Shown: positions 31,999 through 40,706, numbered from the stretch's first letter. The stretch is DNA of 56,230 bases from Verrucomicrobiota bacterium (GCA_019244415.1 JAFASN010000064.1:1-56230); one strand, 5' to 3'. Program-made: numbers and translations. Notes: generated by a model from the sequence alone, not told the origin.

Positions 31999-33342
31999 AT
32001 GGACCTTCGTGTAAGACGCGCACCGCGCATCGACGCTGAAATCACCGTTCCCGGGGACAAGAGCATCTCGCATCGCGCAGCCATTATCGCGGCGCTCTCC
32101 AATGGCGTTTGCCGGATCGATGGATTCCTGAACGCCGATGACTGCATGCGAACGGTGGAAGCGCTGCGCACTCTGGGCATTCGCATCGACGAGCCCGAGC
32201 CGAACACAATCTGCGTTCACGGCAAGAAGCATGTACTCATGCCGCCGGAAGACGAAATCGACTGCGGCAACTCAGCCACGACGATGCGACTGCTCGCCGG
32301 CTTGCTGGCCGGCCAGAAATTTGAGACCCGGCTGGTGGGTGATGCCTCGCTTTCGAAACGGCCGATGGAGCGTGTCATCACCCCGCTGCGTGAGATGGGC
32401 GCGGACATTGTTGCCGAGGGCCCGGATAATACCGCCCCGCTGCGCATTCGCGGCGGAAATCTGCACGGCATTAAGTACGAGATGCCGCTCGCCAGCGCGC
32501 AAGTGAAAAGCGCGATTCTGCTCGCCGGCTTGTTGGCCAAAGGCAAAACAACCGTGACCGAGCTGGCGGCCACGCGCGACCACACCGAACGCATGCTGCG
32601 GTACTTTTTCGTCCGCACCACGCGGAGCGAAAAAGGCGCGGTCACCATTTTCGGTGAACAGGTTCCGGAATCGCGTGATTTTCATGTTCCGGGCGATCTT
32701 TCATCCGCGGCCTACTGGCTGACCGCGGCCGCGGCACAACCGGGCGGACATCTGCTGGTGCGCGATCTCGGGCTGAATACCACGCGCACGCCTGTACTCG
32801 GGGTGCTTGTGCGCATGGGCGCGCAGGTGCGCGAAGCTGTCGAGGATGTCGATCAGCTGGAGGCGCGCGGGGTGGTGGAAGTGAACGGCGCGCTGCTCAA
32901 GGGCACTGTTATTCAAGGCAAAGAAGTACCGCTATTGCTCGATGAGCTGCCGGTACTCGCGGTTGCGGGCGCGCTTGCTCACGGCACCACGATCATCAAG
33001 CACGCGCAGGAATTACGGGTGAAGGAAACGGACCGCATCGCCGCCATTGCGCACAATTTGCGCGCGATGGGCGCGCAGGTCATCGAACTCAGCGACGGCA
33101 TGGAGATTCACGGGCCGGCGCCGTTGCGCGGCGCGCGTCTGCCCAGCTTCGGCGATCACCGTATAGCCATGGCCTTCGCCATCGCCGGATTGTTTGCTGA
33201 TGGCGACACAGTCATTCAGGACGCAGAGTGCATCGAGATTTCCTATCCGGGCTTTGAGGCCGCGCTGGATGAGATGGTGAACCCAAAACGCGCGCAGACG
33301 AGCACGCCGGTGATCGGCTCATTTACCTCCGCGCCGGAGTAG
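31999..33342 (+). CDS. aroA: 3-phosphoshikimate 1-carboxyvinyltransferase (EPSP synthase)
   Basis: A 447-aa cytoplasmic enzyme of the shikimate pathway, joining shikimate 3-phosphate and phosphoenolpyruvate. Motifs: VPGDKSISHRAAIIAALS at the N-terminus, CGNSATTMRLLAG, GDASLSKRPMERVITPL, and QELRVKETDRIAAIAHNLRAMG, plus FGDHRIAMAFAIAGL near the end. The ATG at 31999 precedes the conserved start of the fold; upstream codons belong to the intergenic repeat zone. cmk follows on the same strand, as is common in many bacteria (aroA-cmk), with half of a family-2 repeat between them. Confidence 0.96.
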   Translation: MDLRVRRAPRIDAEITVPGDKSISHRAAIIAALSNGVCRIDGFLNADDCMRTVEALRTLGIRIDEPEPNTICVHGKKHVLMPPEDEIDCGNSATTMRLLAGLLAGQKFETRLVGDASLSKRPMERVITPLREMGADIVAEGPDNTAPLRIRGGNLHGIKYEMPLASAQVKSAILLAGLLAKGKTTVTELAATRDHTERMLRYFFVRTTRSEKGAVTIFGEQVPESRDFHVPGDLSSAAYWLTAAAAQPGGHLLVRDLGLNTTRTPVLGVLVRMGAQVREAVEDVDQLEARGVVEVNGALLKGTVIQGKEVPLLLDELPVLAVAGALAHGTTIIKHAQELRVKETDRIAAIAHNLRAMGAQVIELSDGMEIHGPAPLRGARLPSFGDHRIAMAFAIAGLFADGDTVIQDAECIEISYPGFEAALDEMVNPKRAQTSTPVIGSFTSAPE

Positions 33343-33346
33343 CGGT

Positions 33347-33374
33347 CTCCCTCGACTTCGCCCGGGATGACGAT
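33347..33374. repeat. Half copy of palindromic repeat family 2
   Basis: CTCCCTCGACTTCGCCCGGGATGAC, the right arm only, lies 5 bp after the aroA stop and 12 bp before the cmk start. No left arm is visible in aroA. Confidence 0.6.
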
Positions 33375-33385
33375 ATGAAGTGCCC

Positions 33386-34021
33386 ATGCACCGGGTCATT
33401 GCCATTGATGGGCCAGCTGCTTCCGGCAAAAGCAGCGTGGCGCGCCTGCTCGCGCAGCGACTCGGCTTTGAGTACGTCAACTCCGGTGCACTTTATCGCG
33501 CGCTGACATGGCACGTTCTGCAAAACGGCGTCGCCCTTCACAACCGCGAGGCGATTGCGCGGCTCGCCGGCGCGGCGCGCGTGCAATTCCATGACTCGCG
33601 CGTGCTCATTAATGGAACAGATTCCACCGTTCACCTGCGCGATAACGCGGTGAATAGCGCCGTCTCGCTCGTCAGCCAGGTGCCGCAGGTGCGCGCTGTC
33701 GTCAATGGTTTGTTGCGCGGATATGCGCGTGAGCGTGATGCCGTCATCGAAGGGCGAGATATCGGGTCAGCCGTTTTTCCCGCCACGGCGTTCAAGTTTT
33801 ACATCGACGCTTCTCCCGAGGTACGATGGCAGAGGCGCGCGGCGCAGGGAGAACACGACACGATTACCGCGCGCGACGAACTGGATTCCGCGCGCACCAT
33901 CGCGCCGCTGATCATCGCGCCCGATGCCGATCTCATTGATACCTCGGCGCTGAGCATTGATGAAGTTTCGCGCGAAATTCTGCGCCGTCTTCACGGCAAA
34001 GGTCTGGCACAGGCTGGATGA
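33386..34021 (+). CDS. cmk: Cytidylate kinase
   Basis: A 211-aa nucleotide kinase converting CMP/dCMP to the diphosphates. The P-loop IDGPAASGKSSVA is at residues 6-18; EYVNSGALYRALTW, EGRDIGSAVFP and KFYIDASPEVRWQRR are the usual NMP-binding and lid elements. Length is normal. The ATG at 33386 is preferred over a GTG two codons upstream. The stop overlaps the plsC start by 4 bp (ATGA), making cmk-plsC one translation unit. Confidence 0.95.
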   Translation: MHRVIAIDGPAASGKSSVARLLAQRLGFEYVNSGALYRALTWHVLQNGVALHNREAIARLAGAARVQFHDSRVLINGTDSTVHLRDNAVNSAVSLVSQVPQVRAVVNGLLRGYARERDAVIEGRDIGSAVFPATAFKFYIDASPEVRWQRRAAQGEHDTITARDELDSARTIAPLIIAPDADLIDTSALSIDEVSREILRRLHGKGLAQAG

Positions 34022-34635
34022 ACTTCTGGTACTGGCTCGGCTACAACTTATCCAAACTCGCCGGCAAATTCCTTTTCCATTACCGCGCACTCCATCGCGA
34101 ACGCATGATCCAGAGCGGGCCGGTAATCCTGGCGGCAAACCATCAAAGTTACCTCGATCCGCCGCTGCTCGGGATCGCCAGCGATCGCGCCATCTATTTC
34201 CTCGCTCGCAAAACGTTGATGGACATCCCCGTACTTGGCTGGCTGCTGCCGCGCATCAACGTCATCCCGGTAAACCAGGAAGGTGCCGATCGAAGCGCGC
34301 TCAAGGCGCTCGTGCGGATTTTGCGGGCAGGCGAAGCGGTGCTCGTTTTCCCCGAAGGCGCGCGCACGCTCGACGGCAACCTCCAGCCGGCGCAACCCGG
34401 GCTCGGGTTCGTGATCGCGAAAACACGCGCGCCCGTGGTGCCGATGCGCATCTTCGGCTCTCACGAAGCGTGGCCGCGCGGCAGCAACAGGATCCGGCTG
34501 CATCCAATCACCGTGGTGGTGGGTGAGCCGATCCGTTTCACTGAAGCCGAGCTCGCCGGCGCGGACAAAATTGTGTATGCGCGGCTGAGCCAGCGTGTAA
34601 TGGAAGAAATCGCCAGGCTGAAGATCGATGAGTGA
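34018..34635 (+). CDS. plsC: 1-acyl-sn-glycerol-3-phosphate acyltransferase
   Basis: A 205-aa membrane-associated acyltransferase that makes phosphatidic acid from lysophosphatidic acid. Motifs: NHQSYLDPPLL (H(x4)D catalytic pair, about residues 41-51), GADRSALKALV, VLVFPEGARTLDG (substrate-binding FPEG) and VVPMRIFG. The N-terminal segment (FWYWLGYNLSKLAGKFLF) is amphipathic to hydrophobic. It begins within the cmk stop and ends overlapping a 54-aa membrane protein gene by 8 bp. The cmk-plsC pairing is common in bacteria. Confidence 0.93.
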   Translation: MNFWYWLGYNLSKLAGKFLFHYRALHRERMIQSGPVILAANHQSYLDPPLLGIASDRAIYFLARKTLMDIPVLGWLLPRINVIPVNQEGADRSALKALVRILRAGEAVLVFPEGARTLDGNLQPAQPGLGFVIAKTRAPVVPMRIFGSHEAWPRGSNRIRLHPITVVVGEPIRFTEAELAGADKIVYARLSQRVMEEIARLKIDE

Positions 34636-34792
34636 GAATCCCGAGCGCATCTCGAAAAGTGCGGCGATTGCGATGATCGCAACCGTGCTCGTATTCATTC
34701 TCGTGGCGATTTACGCCAATTGGCAGAATGCTCATCGCGACAAGATTGAAAAAACAACGGTGACCCGCTTTACGCCATCGCCTTCGCCTTGA
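34628..34792 (+). CDS. 54-aa single-pass membrane protein
   Basis: A short gene whose ATG at 34628 lies inside the end of plsC (8-bp overlap), so it is translated as part of the aroA-cmk-plsC run. The product starts MSENPERISKSAAIAMIATV, has one membrane segment (about residues 11-30, AAIAMIATVLVFILVAIYAN), then a charged tail WQNAHRDKIEKTTVTRF and a Ser/Pro end. The N-in orientation is suggested by the positive tail and acidic start, but not firmly. No family is recognised. The overlap and codon quality make it likely to be real. Confidence 0.65.
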   Translation: MSENPERISKSAAIAMIATVLVFILVAIYANWQNAHRDKIEKTTVTRFTPSPSP

Positions 34793-34840
34793 ACTCGCGC
34801 GCTTTCTGAATAAGAGCGCAGGCTGATTGTCCAAAATCCA

Positions 34841-34903
34841 ATGATAAAAATTCCTTCCCTTATTTTAGCGGCAGCGCTGAGTCTCGCTTTTGCCGGGTGC
34901 TAG
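34841..34903 (+). pseudogene. Lipoprotein signal peptide cut off by an in-frame TAG
   Basis: ATG at 34841 opens a clean 20-residue lipoprotein signal peptide, MIKIPSLILAAALSLAFAGC, ending in the lipobox cysteine. The next codon (34901-34903) is TAG. The frame then continues, without any other stop, through residues KQQSDEDRRAEVERQ into the 34949-36700 coding region. A single C-to-T change from CAG would create this stop. Together the two pieces look like one lipoprotein gene interrupted once. Confidence 0.75.
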
Positions 34904-34948
34904 AAACAGCAAAGCGACGAAGACCGGCGCGCCGAAGTCGAGCGCCAG

Positions 34949-36700
34949 GTGCAGGAGCGCCTCGCGGCGGAGCATCAGCAGCAGCAGGCGCAGGAATTGG
35001 CCCAGCGTGAAGCGGACGTGAGCGCGCGTGAGCAGGCGTTGAACGCGCACGACCAGGCGACAGCCACTCCTGCGCCGACCGCAGTCAGCACGCCTGTGAG
35101 TACGCGGGAAAGTACACGTGAGAGAGCGAACGCTCCCTCCACCTCCCGCAATTCGTACTCAATGTTTTACACAAGGCTTCAGCCGTACGGCGACTGGATC
35201 GAGACGGATAATTACGGGTACGTTTACCAGCCGCGTGAAGCCGGGAATAGCCGGTGGCGGCCGTACACCGACGGTCGCTGGGTTTACAGCGATGCCGGCT
35301 GGACCTGGGTCTCGAACGAGCCGTTTGGCTGGGCGACTTACCACTATGGCCGCTGGAGTCGGTTGCGCGGGATCGGCTGGGTGTGGGTTCCCGGAAGCGA
35401 GTGGGCGCCGGCGTGGGTCTCGTGGCGCACGGGCGGGCAATATGTCGGCTGGGCGCCGTTGCCGCCCGAAGCGCATTTCGATCGCGCGACCGGCATCCGC
35501 AATTGGTCGGACAGTTATTACGACGTCGGGCCGGAGCAGTACGTGTTCGTGCCCGCGCCGGACTTCGGTGAGGAACGAATCGAGCGCGCGATCGTTCCCC
35601 CACAGCAAAATGTCACCATCGTAAACGACACGAAGAACGTGACGAACATCACTTACAACAACACCACAGTCGTGAATCAGGGACCGAACTACGAGCAACT
35701 GCGCGCACAAAGTCGTGCGCCCATTCCGCAGCTGCGTCTCGAGCGCGAGGCGATCGCTCCCGCGCAGGGTGGCCACGCGGTGGTGCAGGACAATGCGGTG
35801 GTGATTCCCGCGCCCGTTGTTGCGCCCGCGGCAGCGGCGGAGCAACCGCCCGCAGTCAAACAAACAATTAAGCAAGCCGCGGTCGATCGGGGCTGGGGCG
35901 CGATAAACAACCAGCAGGCGGAACAAATGCGCGCAAAGATGAACTCCGAGGCAACGCCGCCGCCAAACGCTCCGCCGAAGACATCTGAAAAACCAGCGGC
36001 GTTACCGGAACGGCGGAGTTCGTCATCGCCCGCTGCCGCGGAGCCGGTCGCGCCAACTGCGCCGGCAGCGGCAGCAACAACACCCGCGGTAACGATTACT
36101 CCAGCCGCTGCGCATAGGCCTGTACTTACTTCGGCAACGCCGACGCCGGAGACGAGTTCAACACCGCCGCTTGTAAACACGACGCCGGCTTCCGCAACCG
36201 CAACGCCGGCGATTCATTCCACGCCGCTGGAAGACGCCACGCCTGTACTCACGCCTCATGTGTCCGCGCGTCCCTTCGCGCGGCCGGAAATGACGGCTCG
36301 GATCACTCCACCCCCGCGCCAAACCGCAGGGCAGGCGTCGAGCGCCAGGCCGATGACGCCGGGAACTGCTCCAATTGATCGCACTCCGGTCACGGCCTCG
36401 CCTGCAGCGCCGCCGGCTCATCGGACAGTGCCATTTTCATCGCCTGCGCCGCCCGTACATTCGCCGGCAACGACCTCCACGCCGCCTGGGACGGAACATG
36501 CGCCCGCGACGCCGCCGAATGTCCATCACGGGCCGCCGCCGCGCCCCTCGGCATCGCCGTCTCCCGGAGAAGCGGTCTCAGCAACGCCCGCGAATTCGCC
36601 GGAAGAAAAAAACGCCGAGGATCGTGGCGGAAAAAAGGAACACTTACCGAAACGCGAGCGACCGGGCGAGCGGAACACGTCGCCCACGCCCGCTCCGTGA
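34949..36700 (+). CDS. DUF6600-type proline-rich surface protein (main body; upstream TAG separates its signal peptide)
   Basis: 583 codons in the same frame as the signal peptide at 34841. The GTG at 34949 is an internal codon, not a convincing start: no ribosome-binding site and no signal peptide follows. Parts: a Gln/Glu-rich coiled coil (about 1-40), a Thr/Pro linker, an aromatic domain (about 70-200) with PYGDWIETDNYGYVYQP, GRWVYSDAGWTW, EPFGWATYHYGRW, GWVWVPGSEWAPAWVSW and YVGWAPLPPEA, which I recall as DUF6600, then a long Pro/Ala/Thr tail (about 300-583). The protein is probably anchored outside the cell when intact. As written, only suppression of TAG, an alternative start (cytoplasmic product) or a sequencing error would allow expression. 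Confidence 0.75.
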   Translation: MQERLAAEHQQQQAQELAQREADVSAREQALNAHDQATATPAPTAVSTPVSTRESTRERANAPSTSRNSYSMFYTRLQPYGDWIETDNYGYVYQPREAGNSRWRPYTDGRWVYSDAGWTWVSNEPFGWATYHYGRWSRLRGIGWVWVPGSEWAPAWVSWRTGGQYVGWAPLPPEAHFDRATGIRNWSDSYYDVGPEQYVFVPAPDFGEERIERAIVPPQQNVTIVNDTKNVTNITYNNTTVVNQGPNYEQLRAQSRAPIPQLRLEREAIAPAQGGHAVVQDNAVVIPAPVVAPAAAAEQPPAVKQTIKQAAVDRGWGAINNQQAEQMRAKMNSEATPPPNAPPKTSEKPAALPERRSSSSPAAAEPVAPTAPAAAATTPAVTITPAAAHRPVLTSATPTPETSSTPPLVNTTPASATATPAIHSTPLEDATPVLTPHVSARPFARPEMTARITPPPRQTAGQASSARPMTPGTAPIDRTPVTASPAAPPAHRTVPFSSPAPPVHSPATTSTPPGTEHAPATPPNVHHGPPPRPSASPSPGEAVSATPANSPEEKNAEDRGGKKEHLPKRERPGERNTSPTPAP

Positions 36701-36737
36701 ACCGGTAGCGCGTTTCCGGGAGCCGTTGCCGCTCGCG

Positions 36738-39467
36738 TCAGGTGCCGCGTTGATGCAGTTGCGTCTGCTCCGCCGCGAGTTGACGCGCGTAGGCGAGCGT
36801 GTCGATCGCCTCTACCGTTTTATCGCGGCGAATCGCTTTGATCCGCGGAAAACGCAACGCCAGGCCACTCGAATGTCGCGTACTCGGCTGGATCGAGTTA
36901 AACGCCACCTCGAGTACGACGTCCGGCTTCACCTCGCGGTAGCGGCCGCGATCAACCAGTGTGTTGCGCGTGAAATGCTCGGTGAGCTCGGCAATCTCCG
37001 CGTCGGTAAGGCCGCTGTAAGCTTTGCCGATGGGCAATAATTCGCCGCTGTTTTCATCGCGAACAGCGAAGGTGTAGTCGCTCAGCACACCGTTACGTTT
37101 GCCATGCCCCAGCTCAGCCGCCACCACCACCACGTCGAGCGTGGCAAGCTCCTTCTTCAGCTTGAACCAGAACATGCCCCGCGCGCCCGGGCAGTAGAAA
37201 CTCTCCGGATCTTTCACCATCAGCCCCTCGTTCGAGCGCAACCGGGCCTGCTTGAACTCGCGCTCAATCTCTCCGGCCGAATGCACCGGCACCACCGGCG
37301 AAAGCTGAAACTGTTGCGGCAGCTCGAGGGCGCGCAAACGCTCACGCCGTTCCCGCAGCGGACGCTTCAGCAGCGACTCGCCATTCTCGAAGAGCAGATC
37401 AAAGGCAACGAAAACGACCGGGACATCGGCCGACGCTCGCGCAAAAAGATCGGCGATGTTGTTTTTGCGCCCGAGGCGTTTTTGCAGATCAAAAAAGGTA
37501 AGCTTTCGACCCTGTGCGAAGGCCATGATTTCGCCATCGAGAATCACGTCGTGCGAAAACTGGCGCGCCTGATCGGCGATTTCGGGGAATTGCCCGGTAA
37601 TTCGTTTCAGGTCGCGCGAGAAAATTTCGGCGCGGGCTGCACTGGCATGCACCTGCGCGCGGATGCCGTCAAATTTGTCCTCGACCCACGCTGTTGACCG
37701 TTCAAAACGCGCCCAGATCGCTTCCGCCGTCGGTTCCGGGCTCGCCAGCATGCATTTGATCGGCCGAAAGAGCGAAAGCTCGGCGCGATCCAACTCTCTG
37801 CTTTTGGCGAGTACCGCAGTGCGGCCGATGTCGCCCAGCAGCATGTTTGCTTCCTTGACGTCGTCGAGCAGCGCCGCGAACGCGGACGCGATCGCTTCCT
37901 CGACCAGCCCCTCGCGCAAACCGATGCGCAGATCGCCGGTGAGAATTTTCACGATGTACTGGCCTTCGGGCGCGGAGAGTCGCGCCAGACGCCTTTGCAG
38001 AAACTCAGTTTTCGCCACCGGACCGCGGAGTTTCTGGAGCGTCTCGAAAAATTCGTATGATTCAGGGATCGAGAACGGCTCGGGTTTTGTTCTCCCGTCG
38101 AGAACCTCGAACGCGGTTTTACCGGCATCGCCGTGGCTGTGCGCGATGCGGCGAAATTCCGCGTCGCTGATGCGCGTGGCGCCGGAAAGCGCGCGGTAAA
38201 TGACGGAGGCGCCGACCTGCAGCGTGCGCACGTCTGTTTGCGCGAAAGCTCGACCGGTAAAGTACACGGCCGTGATGCGCAGACGTTCGTCATCGAGCGA
38301 GGCAAAGTAGTTAGCTAGCGAACGAATTTTCTCGAGCTTGGCCGGCGTGGCGGCGATCTGTTCGCCAACCTCGGCGAATTCGCCGAATTCCGATGTAGGG
38401 GCGGGTGTCCGCACCCGCAGGGCTTCAGTGCTGTCGCGTTCTGCGTTAGCTCTGCGGGTGAGGACACCCGCCGCTACATCTTGCGCGAATGTGCCCAGCG
38501 TCAGCTCCATCTGGTTCTCCGCGCTGAGCGCCCATGCTTCGATGCCGCGCTCGCGCAGATCGCGCGCGAATTGCGCGGCGAAACCGTGCAGCGTGAGTAC
38601 TCGTTTCGGTTGCACCAGTTCGACGTAACGCAGCAGATCATCGTAGTCGGCGTGATCGGAAAGTGGGAAAGCGGCATCGACCTGGTAGCGGTAGATCGCA
38701 TTCGGCTCGACCGCCCAGCCGCTGATCATGGCCACGCGTTTGCGGCGGATTTTCTCGAGCATGCGCGAGCGGTTGGCGCTCGGCGGGCAGATCAGTACTT
38801 TGCCGGAGACCTGGCCGGGATCGTAGCGCACGTACTCGCAAAATTTCTGTCCGAATTGCTCGTAGATACGCGTCATCTGGTAAACCGAGCCGTGCAGCAT
38901 TGGGGTCAATCCAGCGCCCGAGAGCGAGCAAAGAATTTCCTGCGCTTTCCCGAGCGAATAGCCGAGCAGCACTGGTACTTCGCCCTCATCAACGGCATCG
39001 CGGCAGAAGGCGACGATCTGCGCGATGACCTCGTCCGTCGGCGGAAAACGGTAACGCGGCAGACCGTAGGTCGTTTCCATGACAAGGGTGTCGGCCTGCG
39101 TCCATTCCGCCGGCTCGGCCGATTCGCCGCGGCGCAACTTGAAGTCGCCGGTGTAAAGAAGTGAATGGGATGATGTGCGCAGAAAAAATTGCGCCGAACC
39201 GAAGATGTGGCCGGCAGGGTAAAGAGTGACCTCCATCCCGCGGACAGTCGCCGGCTCGTTGAACGGCAGGATGATTTCCCTGCGTTCACCCGGCATTCGG
39301 GCTCGCATCAAACGCGCAGTGCGTTCGGAAACAATGATCTCATTATGCGGCGCAATGTGGTCGCTGTGCGCATGCGAAACGAAGGCGAATTCCTTCGCGT
39401 CCCACGGATCGAGCCAGACGTCTTGCGCCGGAAGAAAAATGCCGCGCTCGTAACGAACTTCGATCAC
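36738..39467 (-). CDS. Fusion of metallo-beta-lactamase exonuclease and ATP-dependent DNA ligase
   Basis: A 909-aa fusion. Residues about 1-325 are a metallo-beta-lactamase/beta-CASP-like nuclease of the ligase-associated type: VSHAHSDHIAPH (metal site), PAGHIFGSAQFFL, YTGDFKLR, METTYGLPRY and SDHADYDDLLRYV. Residues about 370-909 are an ATP-dependent DNA ligase: nucleotidyl Lys598 in VEDKFDGIRAQVH, ILDGEIMAF, FVAFDLLFENG, EGLMVKDPESFY and FWFKLKK. In other bacteria the two are separate neighbouring genes with a helicase, proposed to act in DNA repair. A family-1 palindromic repeat is translated in the linker (about 330-358). The GTG at 39467 is my start, just before the nuclease fold; the frame is open to 39686. 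The opposite-strand neighbour starts 88 bp away. Confidence 0.9.
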   Translation of the reverse strand: MIEVRYERGIFLPAQDVWLDPWDAKEFAFVSHAHSDHIAPHNEIIVSERTARLMRARMPGERREIILPFNEPATVRGMEVTLYPAGHIFGSAQFFLRTSSHSLLYTGDFKLRRGESAEPAEWTQADTLVMETTYGLPRYRFPPTDEVIAQIVAFCRDAVDEGEVPVLLGYSLGKAQEILCSLSGAGLTPMLHGSVYQMTRIYEQFGQKFCEYVRYDPGQVSGKVLICPPSANRSRMLEKIRRKRVAMISGWAVEPNAIYRYQVDAAFPLSDHADYDDLLRYVELVQPKRVLTLHGFAAQFARDLRERGIEAWALSAENQMELTLGTFAQDVAAGVLTRRANAERDSTEALRVRTPAPTSEFGEFAEVGEQIAATPAKLEKIRSLANYFASLDDERLRITAVYFTGRAFAQTDVRTLQVGASVIYRALSGATRISDAEFRRIAHSHGDAGKTAFEVLDGRTKPEPFSIPESYEFFETLQKLRGPVAKTEFLQRRLARLSAPEGQYIVKILTGDLRIGLREGLVEEAIASAFAALLDDVKEANMLLGDIGRTAVLAKSRELDRAELSLFRPIKCMLASPEPTAEAIWARFERSTAWVEDKFDGIRAQVHASAARAEIFSRDLKRITGQFPEIADQARQFSHDVILDGEIMAFAQGRKLTFFDLQKRLGRKNNIADLFARASADVPVVFVAFDLLFENGESLLKRPLRERRERLRALELPQQFQLSPVVPVHSAGEIEREFKQARLRSNEGLMVKDPESFYCPGARGMFWFKLKKELATLDVVVVAAELGHGKRNGVLSDYTFAVRDENSGELLPIGKAYSGLTDAEIAELTEHFTRNTLVDRGRYREVKPDVVLEVAFNSIQPSTRHSSGLALRFPRIKAIRRDKTVEAIDTLAYARQLAAEQTQLHQRGT
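38392..38480. repeat. Palindromic repeat, family 1, in frame inside the exonuclease-ligase gene
   Basis: An 89-bp element bounded by GATGTAG and CTACATC; arms GTAGGGGCGGGTGTCCGCACCC and GGGTGAGGACACCCGCCGCTAC pair with few mismatches. It adds residues including AAGVLTRRANAERDSTEAL to the interdomain linker and keeps the frame. It is the third copy of the family also found within and upstream of putA. Confidence 0.85.
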
Positions 39468-39555
39468 GCGCTGAACATCTCGCCATCGCGGGCGAAGTCG
39501 AGCAGCGGCGTGACCGGCGATTGACACTCCAGCGTCGCACCGCTTCCATGTAGTG

Positions 39556-40140
39556 ATGCGCTTGAGCTGCCTGCTGCTGTGGTTGGTTTGCGTCGCGGCG
39601 ACGCTGGCGCAAAGCGACGGCGGGCGTCCGCTGCCAAACGTCAGCAGGCTGCCGTTCACGCCAGACCCGAATTTCCAATTTCGCAAAACGAAGATTTACG
39701 AGGTGGAAGCGCAGGTAAACCCGCGGCAGCAACTTCATGCCCGCAACGCCACCACCGCTTCGGCCAAGAGCCGCAACCCGAACTCGACCGCGGTGACACA
39801 GGAACAATCGCTGCTCTTCGAGCGCGCCTACCGGCTCTGGGGCGCGGTGACGCCGTACGAGCAGCGGCAGCGGTTCGGCGAGTACTTTGATTTTTTCTGG
39901 CGCGCGAAACAGCCGTCTGACGTGACGGTGCGGTTTGAGTACAAGCAGGAAAAATTGCGCGCTTTCGTGCAGGCAAAAGAACTTGAGTACAAGAACGCGC
40001 ATGGCACCTGCCACAGCGAATTCCAAGTCATCGGCGACGAGTTTGCCAATGACGGCCATGTCCTGGCATGGCGTTGTCTGCTCATCGCGAACAACCGCAT
40101 CGTGGCGGAGAAGCGCTCGTTTTTGTGGGATCAACGCTGA
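39556..40140 (+). CDS. Exported hypothetical protein
   Basis: A 194-aa protein with a signal peptide (MRLSCLLLWLVCVAATLAQ), probably periplasmic. The mature part has short repeats of charged and aromatic residues (FGEYFDFFWRAKQP, VTVRFEYKQEKLRAFVQAKELEY) and a late segment with HSEFQVIGDEFANDGHVLAWRC that looks beta-rich. Two cysteines (CHSEF and WRC) could form a disulfide. The ATG at 39556 is preferred over the GTG one codon upstream. It is divergent from the exonuclease-ligase gene and followed 55 bp later by a STAS protein gene. I do not recognise a family. Confidence 0.65.
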   Translation: MRLSCLLLWLVCVAATLAQSDGGRPLPNVSRLPFTPDPNFQFRKTKIYEVEAQVNPRQQLHARNATTASAKSRNPNSTAVTQEQSLLFERAYRLWGAVTPYEQRQRFGEYFDFFWRAKQPSDVTVRFEYKQEKLRAFVQAKELEYKNAHGTCHSEFQVIGDEFANDGHVLAWRCLLIANNRIVAEKRSFLWDQR

Positions 40141-40195
40141 TAGCGGCGCGCGGCGGTTTGACGCGTCGCGTGAATCTTCGTACGCTCGTCCCGCC

Positions 40196-40693
40196 GTGGA
40201 ATCATCGATTCAGGTGGGCGTAAGCGGCCCTTCCGTTTGGGTGCGGGTGGAGGGCAAGGGGACTTTTTTGAACAGCGGGAACTTCAAGCAGTTCGCGCGC
40301 GAAATGGTCGAGCGCGGGTACCGCGAGTTCATCGTGGACCTGCACGATTGCGCGATGATGGATTCCACCTTCATGGGCACGATGGCGGGCGTAGCCTTGC
40401 GATTGAAGGAATTGGGCGAAGGTCATCTCGAGGTAGTCCATTGCGGGCAGCGCAGCCGCGATCTGCTTGCCGGTTTGGGGCTTGATCACCTTTTTCAGAT
40501 CAGCAGCAACGGAGAAAGCGCGCCGCAGTGCCGTACTCTGCAACAGCCCGCGGTGGGCAAGCAGGAACAGGCCAAACAAATGCTCGCTGCCCATGAAGCA
40601 TTGTGCGAAGCGGCGCCGGAAAATTTCCCCCGCTTCAAAGACGTTCTCGAGTACTTAAAGCAAGACCTTCACGCCAAAGCGCCCGCGAAGTAA
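40196..40693 (+). CDS. STAS-domain protein (anti-sigma factor antagonist type)
   Basis: A 165-aa cytoplasmic protein from a GTG at 40196. A STAS domain fills about residues 1-100 (VGVSGPSVWVRVEGKGTFLN, EFIVDLHDCAMMDSTFMGTM, GHLEVVHCG), followed by a helical C-terminal extension rich in Ala/Gln (GKQEQAKQMLAAHEALCEAA). The segment DCAMMDSTFMGTMAG corresponds to the phosphorylatable-serine loop of SpoIIAA/RsbV proteins (D-S-T/S), with the serine in MDSTFMG. It is immediately followed by a SpoIIE phosphatase gene, the classical partner. No RsbW-type kinase is in view. Confidence 0.85.
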   Translation: MESSIQVGVSGPSVWVRVEGKGTFLNSGNFKQFAREMVERGYREFIVDLHDCAMMDSTFMGTMAGVALRLKELGEGHLEVVHCGQRSRDLLAGLGLDHLFQISSNGESAPQCRTLQQPAVGKQEQAKQMLAAHEALCEAAPENFPRFKDVLEYLKQDLHAKAPAK

Positions 40694-40706
40694 ACTGGCC
40701 GTTCGC

